A DNA stretch of 64,000 nt from Flavihumibacter solisilvae (GCF_000814475.1 NZ_JSVC01000013.1:62001-126000), one strand, 5' to 3'. Positions 42,808 to 53,843 are shown, numbered from the stretch's first letter. Numbers and translations are program-made. The notes: generated by a model from the letters alone, not told the origin.

Positions 42808-45209
42808 TTAATATGATAAAAAGGATCTGTTTCATCATTACCTGTATAGTAATGATTTTGGAAGGCAATGCCCAGGTTACCTTATTCGACTCCGGCTGGA
42901 AGTTTTTCCGCGGTGGTGCACAACGGGCGGAAATGTCAGACTATGACGATTCCAAATGGCGGAATGTCGATCTCCCTCACGACTGGAGTATTGAAGACCT
43001 TCCCGGCACAAATTCCCCGTTTGATCCCACAGCAGTAGGGCAGGTAAGCACCGGCTTTACAGTTGGTGGTTCCGGGTGGTACCGGAAGACATTTGTCATT
43101 CCGGCTGACCAGAAGGGCAAACGGATCCACATCCAGTTCGATGGTGTTTACATGAACACTGAATACTGGCTCAATGGTGAATCGATCGGGAAGCACCCTT
43201 ATGGTTATACGAGCTGCTGGTTTGATATAACTGACAAGGTAAAGGCCGGCGAATCCAATGTGCTGGCAGTGCAGGTGAAGAATGAAGGGCAGAACAGCCG
43301 CTGGTACTCCGGCTCCGGAATTTACCGGCATGTCTGGCTGAAGGTGTTGGATCCCATTCACGTTGCGCCCTGGGGTACATATATCACCACACCTGAAGTT
43401 AGCGAATCAAGAGCCAAAGTGGTTATAAGGACTGAAGTTGAAAACATGGCGGCAACAGCTGCGGATCTCCGGGTTGTTACCAGGATCCTAAAAGACAAAT
43501 CAGAGATCAGTAAAGCTGAGGCACGCGTGACATTAAACGCCGGGTCACCAGGTGAAGCAGAACAGGTCGCAATAGTGGAGCGCCCCATGTTATGGTCGAC
43601 CGAAACCCCCAACCTCTACACCGCAGTAACGGAAGTTTACCAGGGCGACAGGCTCACCAACAGGAAAGAAGAAAAGTTCGGCATTCGCAGCATCCTGTTT
43701 GATGCAGTGAAGGGCTTCCAGTTGAATGGCAAACCCCTGAAGCTGAAAGGTGGATGCATACACCATGATAACGGCCCATTAGGAGCAAAAGCATATGACC
43801 GGGCAGAAGAACGACGGGTGGAATTGCTGAAAGCTGCCGGCTTCAACGCCATCCGCTCCTCGCATAATCCACCCTCACCGGCATTCCTCGATGCCTGCGA
43901 CAGGCTGGGCATGCTTGTAATTGATGAGGCATTTGATATGTGGCGGATCCAGAATAATCCACATGACTACCATTTGTTTTTCGATGAGTGGTGGCAGCAT
44001 GACATTGAAAGCATGGTAAAGCGGGATCGTAATCATCCATCCATAATCATGTGGAGTATCGGCAATGAGATCCGGGAAATGGAATCAGCACCGGTAATGG
44101 CAGTGGCAAAAATGCTGGGTGATCATATCCGCAAAATGGAACCGACACGACCGGTGACTGCCGCGGTGAACAATCTTCGCCCGCAGAAAGATCCCTTCTT
44201 CGCAAACCTCGATGTATGCGGGTATAACTATGCTGCCGGTGGTGATCATCTGCAGGAAAGCCTGTATGCGCAAGACCACAAGCGGTTATCCGACAGGGTT
44301 ATGTTTGGTTCTGAATCATATCCCCTTGAGGCATTCGGTGCCTGGCAGGGAGTAGAAGAAAATCCATATGTGATCGGTGATTTCGTATGGACGGCATTCG
44401 ATTATATCGGTGAAGCAAGTATTGGCTGGCGGGGGTATTGGCAGGAAAGCAGTTTCTATCCCTGGAACCTGGCATATTGCGGCGATATTGATATCTGCGG
44501 CTGGCGGCGTCCGCAATCGTACTACCGTGAAGCGCTTTGGCGGGAAAATACACTCGGACTTTTTGTGAAGCCCCCCGTGCCTACATTCCCTTTAAATCCG
44601 AATAAACAATCGTGGAGCAAATGGGAGTGGCATGATGTACTTCCGGATTGGAACTGGAAAGGATACGAAGGCCAGCCGCTTGAAGTGAGCGTGTATTCTT
44701 CCTTCGACCAGGCGGAGCTTTTCCTGAACGGGAAGTCGCTTGGAAAAAAGGCGACAGGTAAAGCAAATAAATATGAAGCGAAATGGCAGGTGAGGTATAG
44801 CAGTGGTGAACTGAAAGCAGTGGGTTACAGGGGAAAAAAAGATGTAGCTACATCTGTACTGCGCACAGCAGCTGAGCCGGTTGCCCTTAAGCTTTTAGCT
44901 GACAGACCAGTAATTAACGCCGACGGGCAGGACCTGAGTTACGTTACAGTAGAGCTGGTTGATGAAAAAGGAAATAAAGATCCAAAAGCAGATAACCTGG
45001 TAAAGTTTGAGATAGAAGGGAATGGGACAATTGTAGCGGTTGGCAACGCTAATCCTATGAGTATTGAAAGTTACCAGCAACATCAAAGGACGGCCTGGCA
45101 GGGACGGTGCCTGGTGATTGTGAAATCTGATGTGAAAGCAGGAACCATTAAACTGAGGGCAGTTTCTGCAGGCCTGAAAACAGGAGAAATAACAATCGAA
45201 TCAAAATAG
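42804..45209 (+). CDS. GH2 beta-galactosidase-like enzyme with DUF4982 and Ig-like C-terminal domains
   Basis: An 801-residue exported enzyme (signal peptide to about residue 23, GNAQ; a start at 42813 is also possible). Jelly roll: WRNVDLPHDWSIEDLP, GSGWYRKTFVIP, NSRWYSGSGIYRHVWL. Barrel: KLKGGCIHHDNGPLGAKAYD, IRSSHNPPSP. The acid/base is Glu422 (IMWSIGNEIR) and the nucleophile Glu504 (MFGSESYPLEA). The C-terminal DUF4982-like (about 625-690) and bacterial Ig-like domains (LSYVTVELVDEKGN) are typical of Bacteroidota beta-galactosidases. Its ATG overlaps the upstream TGA, and a close paralog follows 4 bases downstream. Confidence 0.92.
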   Translation: MINMIKRICFIITCIVMILEGNAQVTLFDSGWKFFRGGAQRAEMSDYDDSKWRNVDLPHDWSIEDLPGTNSPFDPTAVGQVSTGFTVGGSGWYRKTFVIPADQKGKRIHIQFDGVYMNTEYWLNGESIGKHPYGYTSCWFDITDKVKAGESNVLAVQVKNEGQNSRWYSGSGIYRHVWLKVLDPIHVAPWGTYITTPEVSESRAKVVIRTEVENMAATAADLRVVTRILKDKSEISKAEARVTLNAGSPGEAEQVAIVERPMLWSTETPNLYTAVTEVYQGDRLTNRKEEKFGIRSILFDAVKGFQLNGKPLKLKGGCIHHDNGPLGAKAYDRAEERRVELLKAAGFNAIRSSHNPPSPAFLDACDRLGMLVIDEAFDMWRIQNNPHDYHLFFDEWWQHDIESMVKRDRNHPSIIMWSIGNEIREMESAPVMAVAKMLGDHIRKMEPTRPVTAAVNNLRPQKDPFFANLDVCGYNYAAGGDHLQESLYAQDHKRLSDRVMFGSESYPLEAFGAWQGVEENPYVIGDFVWTAFDYIGEASIGWRGYWQESSFYPWNLAYCGDIDICGWRRPQSYYREALWRENTLGLFVKPPVPTFPLNPNKQSWSKWEWHDVLPDWNWKGYEGQPLEVSVYSSFDQAELFLNGKSLGKKATGKANKYEAKWQVRYSSGELKAVGYRGKKDVATSVLRTAAEPVALKLLADRPVINADGQDLSYVTVELVDEKGNKDPKADNLVKFEIEGNGTIVAVGNANPMSIESYQQHQRTAWQGRCLVIVKSDVKAGTIKLRAVSAGLKTGEITIESK

Positions 45210-45213
45210 CAAT

Positions 45214-47655
45214 ATGCGACTAAAAGGCTTTGGTGTTTTGGCTATTTTTGCCGGGGCATTTCAGTTCACTACTGCCTGCAAAGAGGCAGAACTATCTATT
45301 AACCGCACTACGTCATTTGATGACGGCTGGAAGTTTACCCGCGACAGCATAACAGGAGCGGAGTCGCCTTCATTCAATGATGCGAACTGGCGCGAGCTCG
45401 ACCTTCCCCACGACTGGAGTATCGAAGATATCCCGGAACAAAGGGACAGTATTACGGTTGGCCCGTTTTCGAAAGAAAGTCCGGGTAAAGCGGCCACTGG
45501 CCATGTGCTGGGTGGTACTGGTTGGTACCGCAAGTCATTTGCAATTGATGCAGCAGATAGTGCAAAGGTGATTTCCATTTATTTCGAGGGGGCGTATATG
45601 GAAACTGACACCTGGGTGAATGGTCATCATGTTGGGAATCACCCGCATGGGTATACGTCATTCCAGTACGATATCACGAGGTTCCTGAATGCACCTGGTA
45701 AGCCCAATACCATTGCAGTAAGGGTGAAGAACCCTGGCCGGAACAGTCGCTGGTACAGTGGTTCAGGGATATATCGCCATGTTTGGCTTACGGCCACTGA
45801 CCTGGTGCATATTCCGCAATGGGGTATACAGGTGACAAGTCATGAAATTACATCGCAGTCCGCTACGGTGAAGGTGAACGCAGTAGTCGTGAACAAATCG
45901 GCAGGCCGGCAGGTAGTAGAAGTGAGAACCAGGTTGGTGGGTCCGCAGGGCGAACAGGCAGGTGAGTCAAAACAGGAAATTGACCTGGCTGCAGGTGATT
46001 CAACCAGCACGATGCTCCAGTTAAAAGTGTCGTCTCCACAATTATGGACAACCGAGGTTCCGGCGATGTACAAAGCGGAGGTTGACCTTTTGGTGAATGG
46101 ATCAGTTAAGGATCGGCTGGTTACCCCGTTTGGGATCAGGACTGTTGACATCAGTGCCAGTAACGGTTTCAGGTTAAATGGAAAAACGATGAAGCTGCAG
46201 GGTGGATGTATCCACCATGATAATGGCCTGCTGGGTTCAGCAGCTATCGACAGGGCAGAAGAACGGAAAGTGGAATTGTTGAAAGCAAATGGGTTCAATG
46301 CGCTGCGTTGCAGTCATAATCCTCCCTCAGAAAAATTGCTGGAAGCATGCGACAGGCTGGGCATGCTGGTAATTGACGAGCCGTTTGACCACTGGCAAAA
46401 AGCAAAGAACCCGGATGATTATCACCGTTTTTTTGATGACTGGTGGGAGCGTGATTTTTCTTCAATGATCCTTCGTGACCGGAACCATCCGTCAATAATT
46501 ATGTGGAGTATAGGGAATGAAATAGAAGAAAGGGCTGATTCTTCCGGGGTTGAGATTACAAAGCGATTGAAAGCAAAGGCGCAGGAACTCGATCCGACAA
46601 GGAAGATCACCGAGGCTGTTAACGAATTCTGGGACCATCCCGGGCGGCCCTGGTCAATGACCGCGCCGGCTTTTGAGTTGCTTGATGTGGGCGGTTATAA
46701 TTACCAGTGGTGGGAATATGAGAATGATCACGCAAAGTTCCCGGATCGCGTTATCATGGGGACGGAATCGGTTCCCAAGCATGCTCTTGAAAACTGGAAC
46801 CTCGTTGAAAAGCATCCATATGTGATCGGCGATTTCGTATGGACTGCCATGGATTACCTTGGTGAGTCGGGAATCGGGCATACGACCTATGAAACGGGGA
46901 AGATACCTCAGCTGAGGCCATGGCCATGGTTCAATGCGAATTGTGGCGATATCGACCTTATTGGTGGCAAGAAACCACAATCCTATTATCGTGATGTGGT
47001 CTGGAGAAGAAGTAAAATAGAAATTGCGGTTCATGCGCCGTATCCAAAGGGCGCTGTTGAGCAGGTGAGCTACTGGGGCTGGCCTGATGAAGAGCAGAGC
47101 TGGACATGGCCGGGGAGCGAGGGTAAGCCGCTCGAAGTGAAAGTGTATTCCCGTTCACCCCGCGTGAGGCTTATGCTGAATGGTAAGACGGTAGGCGAGA
47201 AACAAACGGATAGTCTGCTTACTGCAAATTTTGAAGTGCCTTACGAACCAGGGGAGTTGAAAGCGGTTGCACTTGAAAGTGATTCTGCGGGTTCCGTAGT
47301 TTTGACCAGTGCCGGAGCGCCGGCAGCATTGAAGATTCTGGCTGACAGGACAAACATTAAAGCTAACCGTAACGATCTTTCCTATGTTACGGTTGAAGTC
47401 GTAGATGCAAAAGGCAACATAGTGCCCCATGCCCGTTTACCCATTAAGTGGACGCTGACAGGAAATGGCGAAATTGCCGGCGTTGGCAATGCAGATCCTG
47501 CCGACATGGGAAGTTTTAAGTCTGTAATCCGCAATACATTCAGGGGAAAGATGCTGGTAATCCTGCGACCGAAAAAAGGCGGCGGTGAAATGATGTTGAA
47601 AGTGGAGACACCAGGTCTTGCTACGGCTGAGGTTAAAGTTGTTGCGAAGGACTAG
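45214..47655 (+). CDS. GH2 beta-galactosidase-like lipoprotein, tandem paralog
   Basis: An 813-residue lipoprotein (TTAC, Cys22, then Lys-Glu). Domain order and most motifs match the gene before it: LDLPHDWSIEDIPE, GGTGWYRKSFAID, NSRWYSGSGIYRHVWL, KLQGGCIHHDNGLLGSAAID. The acid/base is Glu436 (IMWSIGNEIE) and the nucleophile Glu518 (IMGTESVPKHA). It differs in being a lipoprotein, in a longer substrate-side loop (EFWDHPGRPWSMTAPA), and in carrying TYETGKIPQLRPWPW before the last barrel strands. This points to a different linkage or place of action after a tandem duplication (inference). It is last in the operon; its stop lies 19 bases from that of a convergent VOC gene. Confidence 0.92.
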   Translation: MRLKGFGVLAIFAGAFQFTTACKEAELSINRTTSFDDGWKFTRDSITGAESPSFNDANWRELDLPHDWSIEDIPEQRDSITVGPFSKESPGKAATGHVLGGTGWYRKSFAIDAADSAKVISIYFEGAYMETDTWVNGHHVGNHPHGYTSFQYDITRFLNAPGKPNTIAVRVKNPGRNSRWYSGSGIYRHVWLTATDLVHIPQWGIQVTSHEITSQSATVKVNAVVVNKSAGRQVVEVRTRLVGPQGEQAGESKQEIDLAAGDSTSTMLQLKVSSPQLWTTEVPAMYKAEVDLLVNGSVKDRLVTPFGIRTVDISASNGFRLNGKTMKLQGGCIHHDNGLLGSAAIDRAEERKVELLKANGFNALRCSHNPPSEKLLEACDRLGMLVIDEPFDHWQKAKNPDDYHRFFDDWWERDFSSMILRDRNHPSIIMWSIGNEIEERADSSGVEITKRLKAKAQELDPTRKITEAVNEFWDHPGRPWSMTAPAFELLDVGGYNYQWWEYENDHAKFPDRVIMGTESVPKHALENWNLVEKHPYVIGDFVWTAMDYLGESGIGHTTYETGKIPQLRPWPWFNANCGDIDLIGGKKPQSYYRDVVWRRSKIEIAVHAPYPKGAVEQVSYWGWPDEEQSWTWPGSEGKPLEVKVYSRSPRVRLMLNGKTVGEKQTDSLLTANFEVPYEPGELKAVALESDSAGSVVLTSAGAPAALKILADRTNIKANRNDLSYVTVEVVDAKGNIVPHARLPIKWTLTGNGEIAGVGNADPADMGSFKSVIRNTFRGKMLVILRPKKGGGEMMLKVETPGLATAEVKVVAKD

Positions 47656-47674
47656 CTGCGATGTGCAGCCAATT

Positions 47675-48067
47675 TCACCTATCAGCAAATGGTTGCTGTT
47701 CATCGGGGTCTGTGCCGAATCGCAGTACATGTCCATCCGGATCTTTTACCTGCATTTCGCAGGCCCAGGAGAAATTGGTGGGCGCCAGGACGATCGTTAC
47801 GCCTTTTTGCACTAACTCTCTGTACAGGGAGAAGATATCGCCGTCGAACCCGATCCATACCCAGGTTCCGGGCATTCCCTGGCCGCCTTTGCATAAATAT
47901 AATCCGCTGTTCTCACGGCTGACCAAACTGAACTCGTCTGTACCCCAGTCCGCATTTTTAAAACCGAGAATGCCGACATAAAAGTCGAGGCTCCGGACCA
48001 TATCACTTACGTTCAGGATTGGTGCGATATTTTCAACTCGAAACTTTGCCGGGTGGTTTTCTGCCAT
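47675..48067 (-). CDS. VOC-family protein (bleomycin resistance-like fold)
   Basis: A 130-residue cytoplasmic protein. The start at 48067 (MAENHPAKFRVENIAPIL) was chosen because the longer frame to 48148 overlaps the upstream flavodoxin gene. VOC features: NVSDMVRSLDFYVGILGF, SRENSGLYLC and the closing MQVKDPDGHVLRFGTDP with its metal-site Glu/His pattern only partly kept. It resembles glyoxalase-like resistance proteins; the substrate is unknown. It follows the HemG-like gene by 14 bases and is probably cotranscribed with it. Confidence 0.85.
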   Translation of the reverse strand: MAENHPAKFRVENIAPILNVSDMVRSLDFYVGILGFKNADWGTDEFSLVSRENSGLYLCKGGQGMPGTWVWIGFDGDIFSLYRELVQKGVTIVLAPTNFSWACEMQVKDPDGHVLRFGTDPDEQQPFADR

Positions 48068-48081
48068 AGCACTATACGTTT

Positions 48082-48627
48082 TTAGTGTGAAATGGTTGCG
48101 TTTGCTTTTTCTGCAAAGCGAATTACAAACTGCCTCACTGCATTCCAATCGGTATATTCATGATCGTGAGAAGTGTCTGTAGATCCGCCTTCTTTCCTTG
48201 CGATGTATTTCATTACCAGCCGCTTGAAAAAGCCGTACTGCGTATATTTCAACGCGCCGGCAACCTGGGCTGTTATCATTGGTTTCCAACCCATGCGTTG
48301 AAGGTATTCTGCTGTGATCCGTTCTGCGTCACGGTGTTCTTTTTCGTTCTTCGAAGCTGCGGCCATGCAAACGGAGAAGAATGCGGCAGGCATTTTGTTC
48401 AGGGCATCAACGTTATGCCTGATGTAAGTCGTTACAGCAGATTGATAGTGGTTAATGTGGATTGATCCGCCGGCAATTATCGCATCAAATTGCAGTGGAG
48501 TGGGAGGTTGTTCCGCTGCATTCGAAACGGTGACCTCATGGCCGGACTCTTTCAATGTATCTGCAATGAATTCTGAGACCTTCCGGGTCTGGCCTTCAGT
48601 GGTGCTATAAACTACCAGGATTTTCAT
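48082..48627 (-). CDS. HemG-like flavodoxin-domain protein (menaquinone-dependent protoporphyrinogen oxidase family)
   Basis: A 181-residue protein starting MKILVVYSTTEGQTRKVSEF, with the flavodoxin FMN phosphate loop (STTEGQT). It shares the HemG pattern: DAIIAGGSIHINHYQSAVT, FFSVCMAAASKNEKEH, VAGALKYTQYGFFKRLVMKY and GSTDTSHDHEYTDW. HemG oxidises protoporphyrinogen IX and passes electrons to menaquinone; a menaquinone route is supported here by mqnE. Other flavodoxin-fold oxidoreductases are possible. It is divergent from the Nudix gene (63 bases between starts). Confidence 0.82.
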   Translation of the reverse strand: MKILVVYSTTEGQTRKVSEFIADTLKESGHEVTVSNAAEQPPTPLQFDAIIAGGSIHINHYQSAVTTYIRHNVDALNKMPAAFFSVCMAAASKNEKEHRDAERITAEYLQRMGWKPMITAQVAGALKYTQYGFFKRLVMKYIARKEGGSTDTSHDHEYTDWNAVRQFVIRFAEKANATISH

Positions 48628-48690
48628 GGCTGATTGTTTAACTAAAGTTAAGGCGTGACGGGTGCCATCGGAAAAATATATCTTGCGATC

Positions 48691-49308
48691 ATGCAGGCAA
48701 TACTTGATTATGCGAAAAGACTGAAAGCGATCAGCCATGTGGGACTTAGCTACTGCACGGACGACTACGACCGTGAACGTTATGAAGAACTGAAGTCCAT
48801 CAGTCTCGGACTGGTGGAACTGCTCACTAATGAACCAGTTGAAAAACTTTCCCTGTTTTATTCCGATACCAAAGAATATGTTACACCCAAGACTGACATC
48901 AGGGCTGTTGTGTTCAATGAAAAGCGGGAGATCCTGCTGGTAAAGGAAAGGGCTGACGGGCGTTGGTCTTTACCCGGAGGCTGGGCAGATATCGGTATCT
49001 CACCAAAGGAAGTTGCAGTTAAGGAAGTACTCGAAGAAACGGGACTGCATGTTGAACCGGAGAGGCTGCTTGCAGTGATGGATAAACGACTTCACCCACA
49101 TCCGCCTGCGCTGGAATATGTATACAAGATGTTCATCCAATGCAGGGTTACCGGGGGCGAATGGAATAAGGCATTTGATATTCTCGATAAAGGCTTTTTC
49201 GCAAAAGACAATTTGCCGCCGATGTCATTGGAAAGGGTGTTGCCGGAGCAGGTTGAACTGATGTTTGAATACCAGGAGTATCCGGACAGGGAGACTTACT
49301 GCGACTGA
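48691..49308 (+). CDS. Nudix hydrolase with N-terminal accessory domain
   Basis: A 205-residue cytoplasmic enzyme. The start at 48691 (MQAILDYAKRLKAISHVGL) is preferred to the frame start at 48655, which overlaps the divergent promoter region. An accessory helical domain (about 1-65) precedes the Nudix fold. The Nudix box reads GGWADIGISPKEVAVKEVLEETG. The final Glu-Glu pair that binds metal is kept, the first Glu of the classical box is Ile, and REV is KEV, as in related accessory-domain Nudix proteins. A nucleoside-diphosphate-linked substrate is expected. The stop is 1 base from the stop of the convergent AraC gene. Confidence 0.88.
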   Translation: MQAILDYAKRLKAISHVGLSYCTDDYDRERYEELKSISLGLVELLTNEPVEKLSLFYSDTKEYVTPKTDIRAVVFNEKREILLVKERADGRWSLPGGWADIGISPKEVAVKEVLEETGLHVEPERLLAVMDKRLHPHPPALEYVYKMFIQCRVTGGEWNKAFDILDKGFFAKDNLPPMSLERVLPEQVELMFEYQEYPDRETYCD

Positions 49309-49309
49309 A

Positions 49310-51326
<2,017 letters not shown>

Positions 51327-51391
51327 AAAACCGATCGGCGGGAAGATTGTTAGGTCACTTGTCAAAATACCAAATCGTAAACAACAGACTT

Positions 51392-52453
51392 ATGGAAAAA
51401 TTCAGCGTTAAAGCGTTTGGAACAGAATCACCGACGGCATCGTTAAAGCAAATGCAGATCGATCGCCGTGAGGCAACAGAGAAAGATGTTGAAATAGAGA
51501 TCCTTTATTGTGGTGTATGCCATTCCGACCTGCACTCAGCACGGAATGACTGGGGCGGTTCGCAATACCCCGTGGTACCCGGGCACGAGATCGTGGGCAG
51601 GGTAACCAAAGTGGGATCAGCTGTAAAGAAATTCAAGGTGGGCGACTATGCCGCAGTGGGGTGCCTCGTGGATTCCTGCCGTACCTGCTCGAACTGCAAA
51701 CAGGACCTCGAACAGTATTGCATCCCCGGGTTTACGTTAACATACAACAGCCCGGATAAGCATTTGAAAGGGCAGATGACCTATGGCGGTTATTCTGAAA
51801 AGGTGGTGGTAGATGAACATTTTGTTTTAAAGGTGCCGGAAGGAATTGACCTGGCTGCTGCAGCACCGTTGCTTTGTGCCGGTATTACAACCTGGTCTCC
51901 ACTAAAGCACTGGAAAGTTGGCCCCGAAAGCAGGATAGCAGTGATCGGTCTTGGTGGTCTCGGCCATATGGCGATCAAACTGGCGAAAGGTCTTGGTGCA
52001 CATGTGTCATTGTTTTCAAGATCAAAAAGCAAGGAGCAGGACGCCTATAAACTCGGTGTGGATGACTTCATCATCTCTGAAGACCAGAAACGCATGGAGG
52101 CGACAGCAGGCAAGTTTGACCTGATCATCGACACTGTACCTTATGCACATGATCTTAATCCTTATGTGGCGACCCTCGCAACAAATGGGACTTTGGTGCT
52201 GGTTGGTTATCTCGGTCCCCTTGATCCTGTAGTTCATTCTGTACCGATGATCATGGGCAGGAAAGCAGTTGCGGGTTCCGTGATCGGTGGAATAGCCGAG
52301 ACCCAGGAAATGCTGGATTTCTGTGGTAAACACAATATCGTGTCAGACATTGAGCTTATCAAAATCCAGGATATAAATGAAGCGTATGAGCGGATGCTGA
52401 AGAGCGATGTTCGTTATCGCTTTGTAATTGACATGGCTTCGTTGAAGAATTAA
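51392..52453 (+). CDS. Zinc-dependent NAD(P) alcohol dehydrogenase (YahK/CAD-like)
   Basis: A 353-residue enzyme of the cinnamyl-alcohol/YahK branch of medium-chain dehydrogenases, which reduces broad-range aldehydes. Catalytic zinc ligands: Cys40 (YCGVCHSDLH) and His65-Glu66 (VVPGHEIVGR). Structural zinc Cys96, Cys99, Cys102 and Cys110 are in DSCRTCSNCKQDLEQYC. The Rossmann motif is GLGGLGHMAIKLAKGLGA. The start at 51392 (MEKFSVKAFGTESP) is typical; the longer frame start at 51347 adds 15 residues. It lies between the two reductase genes in one probable transcript. Confidence 0.94.
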   Translation: MEKFSVKAFGTESPTASLKQMQIDRREATEKDVEIEILYCGVCHSDLHSARNDWGGSQYPVVPGHEIVGRVTKVGSAVKKFKVGDYAAVGCLVDSCRTCSNCKQDLEQYCIPGFTLTYNSPDKHLKGQMTYGGYSEKVVVDEHFVLKVPEGIDLAAAAPLLCAGITTWSPLKHWKVGPESRIAVIGLGGLGHMAIKLAKGLGAHVSLFSRSKSKEQDAYKLGVDDFIISEDQKRMEATAGKFDLIIDTVPYAHDLNPYVATLATNGTLVLVGYLGPLDPVVHSVPMIMGRKAVAGSVIGGIAETQEMLDFCGKHNIVSDIELIKIQDINEAYERMLKSDVRYRFVIDMASLKN

Positions 52454-52463
52454 ACTAACAAAT

Positions 52464-53165
52464 ATGCAGGAAGTTATATTGAATAATGGAGTAAAAATGC
52501 CGGTGTTCGGATTTGGCGTTCAGCAGATGGAAGTTGCATATGAGTGTGAAGGTGTAGTAATAGAAGGCATCCAAACCGGCTACCGGATGCTTGATCTTGC
52601 CTCAGGGGCCAATGAAACAGCAGTAGGCCGCGCTATCCGGAACAGCGGGATCGCGAGACGGGAATTGTTTATTGCAGCAAAGCTGGAAGCTACCGGTTAT
52701 GTGCAGGCGAGACGGGCATTTGAATTGACGCTCTGCCGGCTGGGACTGGATTATCTTGATTTATACCTGCTGCAGCCCGGTGATGATATCCAGGGGGCAT
52801 GGCAGGCAATGGAGGAGTTGTGTAAAGCAGGAAGGATCAGGGCGATTGGAGTTAGTAATTTCCAGGCCGATCTGCTTAGCGACCTGGTAAAAGGAAGTGA
52901 AATTATTCCAGCGGTTAACCAGGTAGCGATCCAGTCGAACGACTACGATAAGATGCAGTTGCAATCGAGCAACCTGCCCATGCGGCTGGGAGCGGACGGG
53001 ATAGAATTCTACGGCTATTCAATTGTGATGTCGCCCAGGCGTTCTGTGACTGTATCGAAGCGGACTATTCCGGATAGGATGGGTAAATTGATATTGACTG
53101 TCCGAAACAGTATGCAACAGTTTGGTAATAGCATTTGCCCCGGTTCGCGGGGAGTGACATGCTGA
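52464..53165 (+). CDS. Degenerate aldo/keto reductase (AKR5-like), probably inactive
   Basis: The reading frame (233 residues) is shorter than the usual 270-285 of the diketogluconate-reductase-like family. The start is normal (VILNNGVKMPVFGFGVQQ), and Asp44 and Lys73 (LFIAAKLE) are kept. The Tyr of the AYGNE motif is missing (DLASGANE, one residue shorter), and the His of the LIHQP motif is missing (YLLQPGDD). About 40 residues appear lost between EFYGYSIVMS and VTVSKRTIPDRM, which aligns with the cofactor-binding end. The frame is open, so this is decay in progress or a new role. It follows the alcohol dehydrogenase by 10 bases and is closed by the terminator at 53175. Confidence 0.65.
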   Translation: MQEVILNNGVKMPVFGFGVQQMEVAYECEGVVIEGIQTGYRMLDLASGANETAVGRAIRNSGIARRELFIAAKLEATGYVQARRAFELTLCRLGLDYLDLYLLQPGDDIQGAWQAMEELCKAGRIRAIGVSNFQADLLSDLVKGSEIIPAVNQVAIQSNDYDKMQLQSSNLPMRLGADGIEFYGYSIVMSPRRSVTVSKRTIPDRMGKLILTVRNSMQQFGNSICPGSRGVTC

Positions 53166-53174
53166 TATGTTAAA

Positions 53175-53209
53175 GAAAGCCTTGTCAATTTTAAGTTGAC
53201 AAGGCTTTC
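53175..53209. terminator. Strong hairpin terminator between convergent genes
   Basis: A perfect 14-base stem (53175-53188 and 53196-53209; left arm GAAAGCCTTGTCAA) with a 7-base loop TTTTAAG. It lies between the degenerate AKR gene ending at 53165 and the minus-strand gene ending at 53217. T-rich sequence follows only weakly on either side. Confidence 0.8.
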
Positions 53210-53216
53210 ATGTTTA

Positions 53217-53843
53217 TCAATCAAGTAAAAGATCGTTTTCTGCAAAACCAGGCTGCCTTACATCAAGGTCGGACAAAGTTTTTTCTATCTCAGTCAGCTT
53301 ATTCAATAGAAAGGTTTCATTGTCGAGATCAGCATCTGTTGCATTTATGGAAACTCCAAAAAATCTGTTCTCCGTGAAGCCAAGCTGCTGCCTCAGTTTG
53401 GACTTAAGTTCCTGATCTTCTTCTATGTCAATCACTGGTACTATCTCTACCTGGAAATTGTTTTTATCCGGGTTTATGATATTCAACCGGAAATAATAAC
53501 GTCCTATTTTCTCGAGCAGGAAAGTTTCCAGTTCATTTAAAATGCTACCCACACCGTCCAGCCGCCCATGAAAATCGAGTTTCGCGAACGCAGGTTTATC
53601 CAGCAGGTATTTACGGTCGACCAGGTCATTGTAGTTCTGGATTACAGCTGCAACAACCACGGCAAGCGAAAATCCCAGTGCATATAAAGTTGACATCGGG
53701 AATCGCGCATGAATATTGCTCCAGGTCAGCCCATCATTGATTATCGGCAGGAATGTGAATGGAAATACAAGCAGGAAGGAGACAATTAATCCCTTGAGAA
53801 GGGTAAGTCTTTCGCCTATAATAATTGCGATAAGATCTCTCAT
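53217..53843 (-). CDS. Membrane protein of unknown function
   Basis: A 208-residue protein with two N-terminal membrane spans (about 14-35, LLKGLIVSFLLVFPFTFLPI, and about 53-70, LYALGFSLAVVVAAVI). The remaining 135 residues are soluble, acidic and mixed alpha/beta (YYFRLNIINPDKNNFQVEIV, LRQQLGFTENRFFGVSIN), perhaps a GAF-like sensing domain facing the cytoplasm (guess). No family was recognised. It stands alone, upstream of the terminator at 53175 and divergent from the GH123 gene. Confidence 0.7.
   Translation of the reverse strand: MRDLIAIIIGERLTLLKGLIVSFLLVFPFTFLPIINDGLTWSNIHARFPMSTLYALGFSLAVVVAAVIQNYNDLVDRKYLLDKPAFAKLDFHGRLDGVGSILNELETFLLEKIGRYYFRLNIINPDKNNFQVEIVPVIDIEEDQELKSKLRQQLGFTENRFFGVSINATDADLDNETFLLNKLTEIEKTLSDLDVRQPGFAENDLLLD

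Noticed and set aside
47639-47675. Terminator hairpin GCTGC/GCAGC between the GH2 and VOC genes
   Set aside because: The stem is only 5 bases and there is no T run on either strand.
48991-49060. Nudix box with first Glu missing, read as an inactive enzyme
   Set aside because: The metal-binding Glu-Glu pair is kept and accessory-domain Nudix proteins commonly show this variant.
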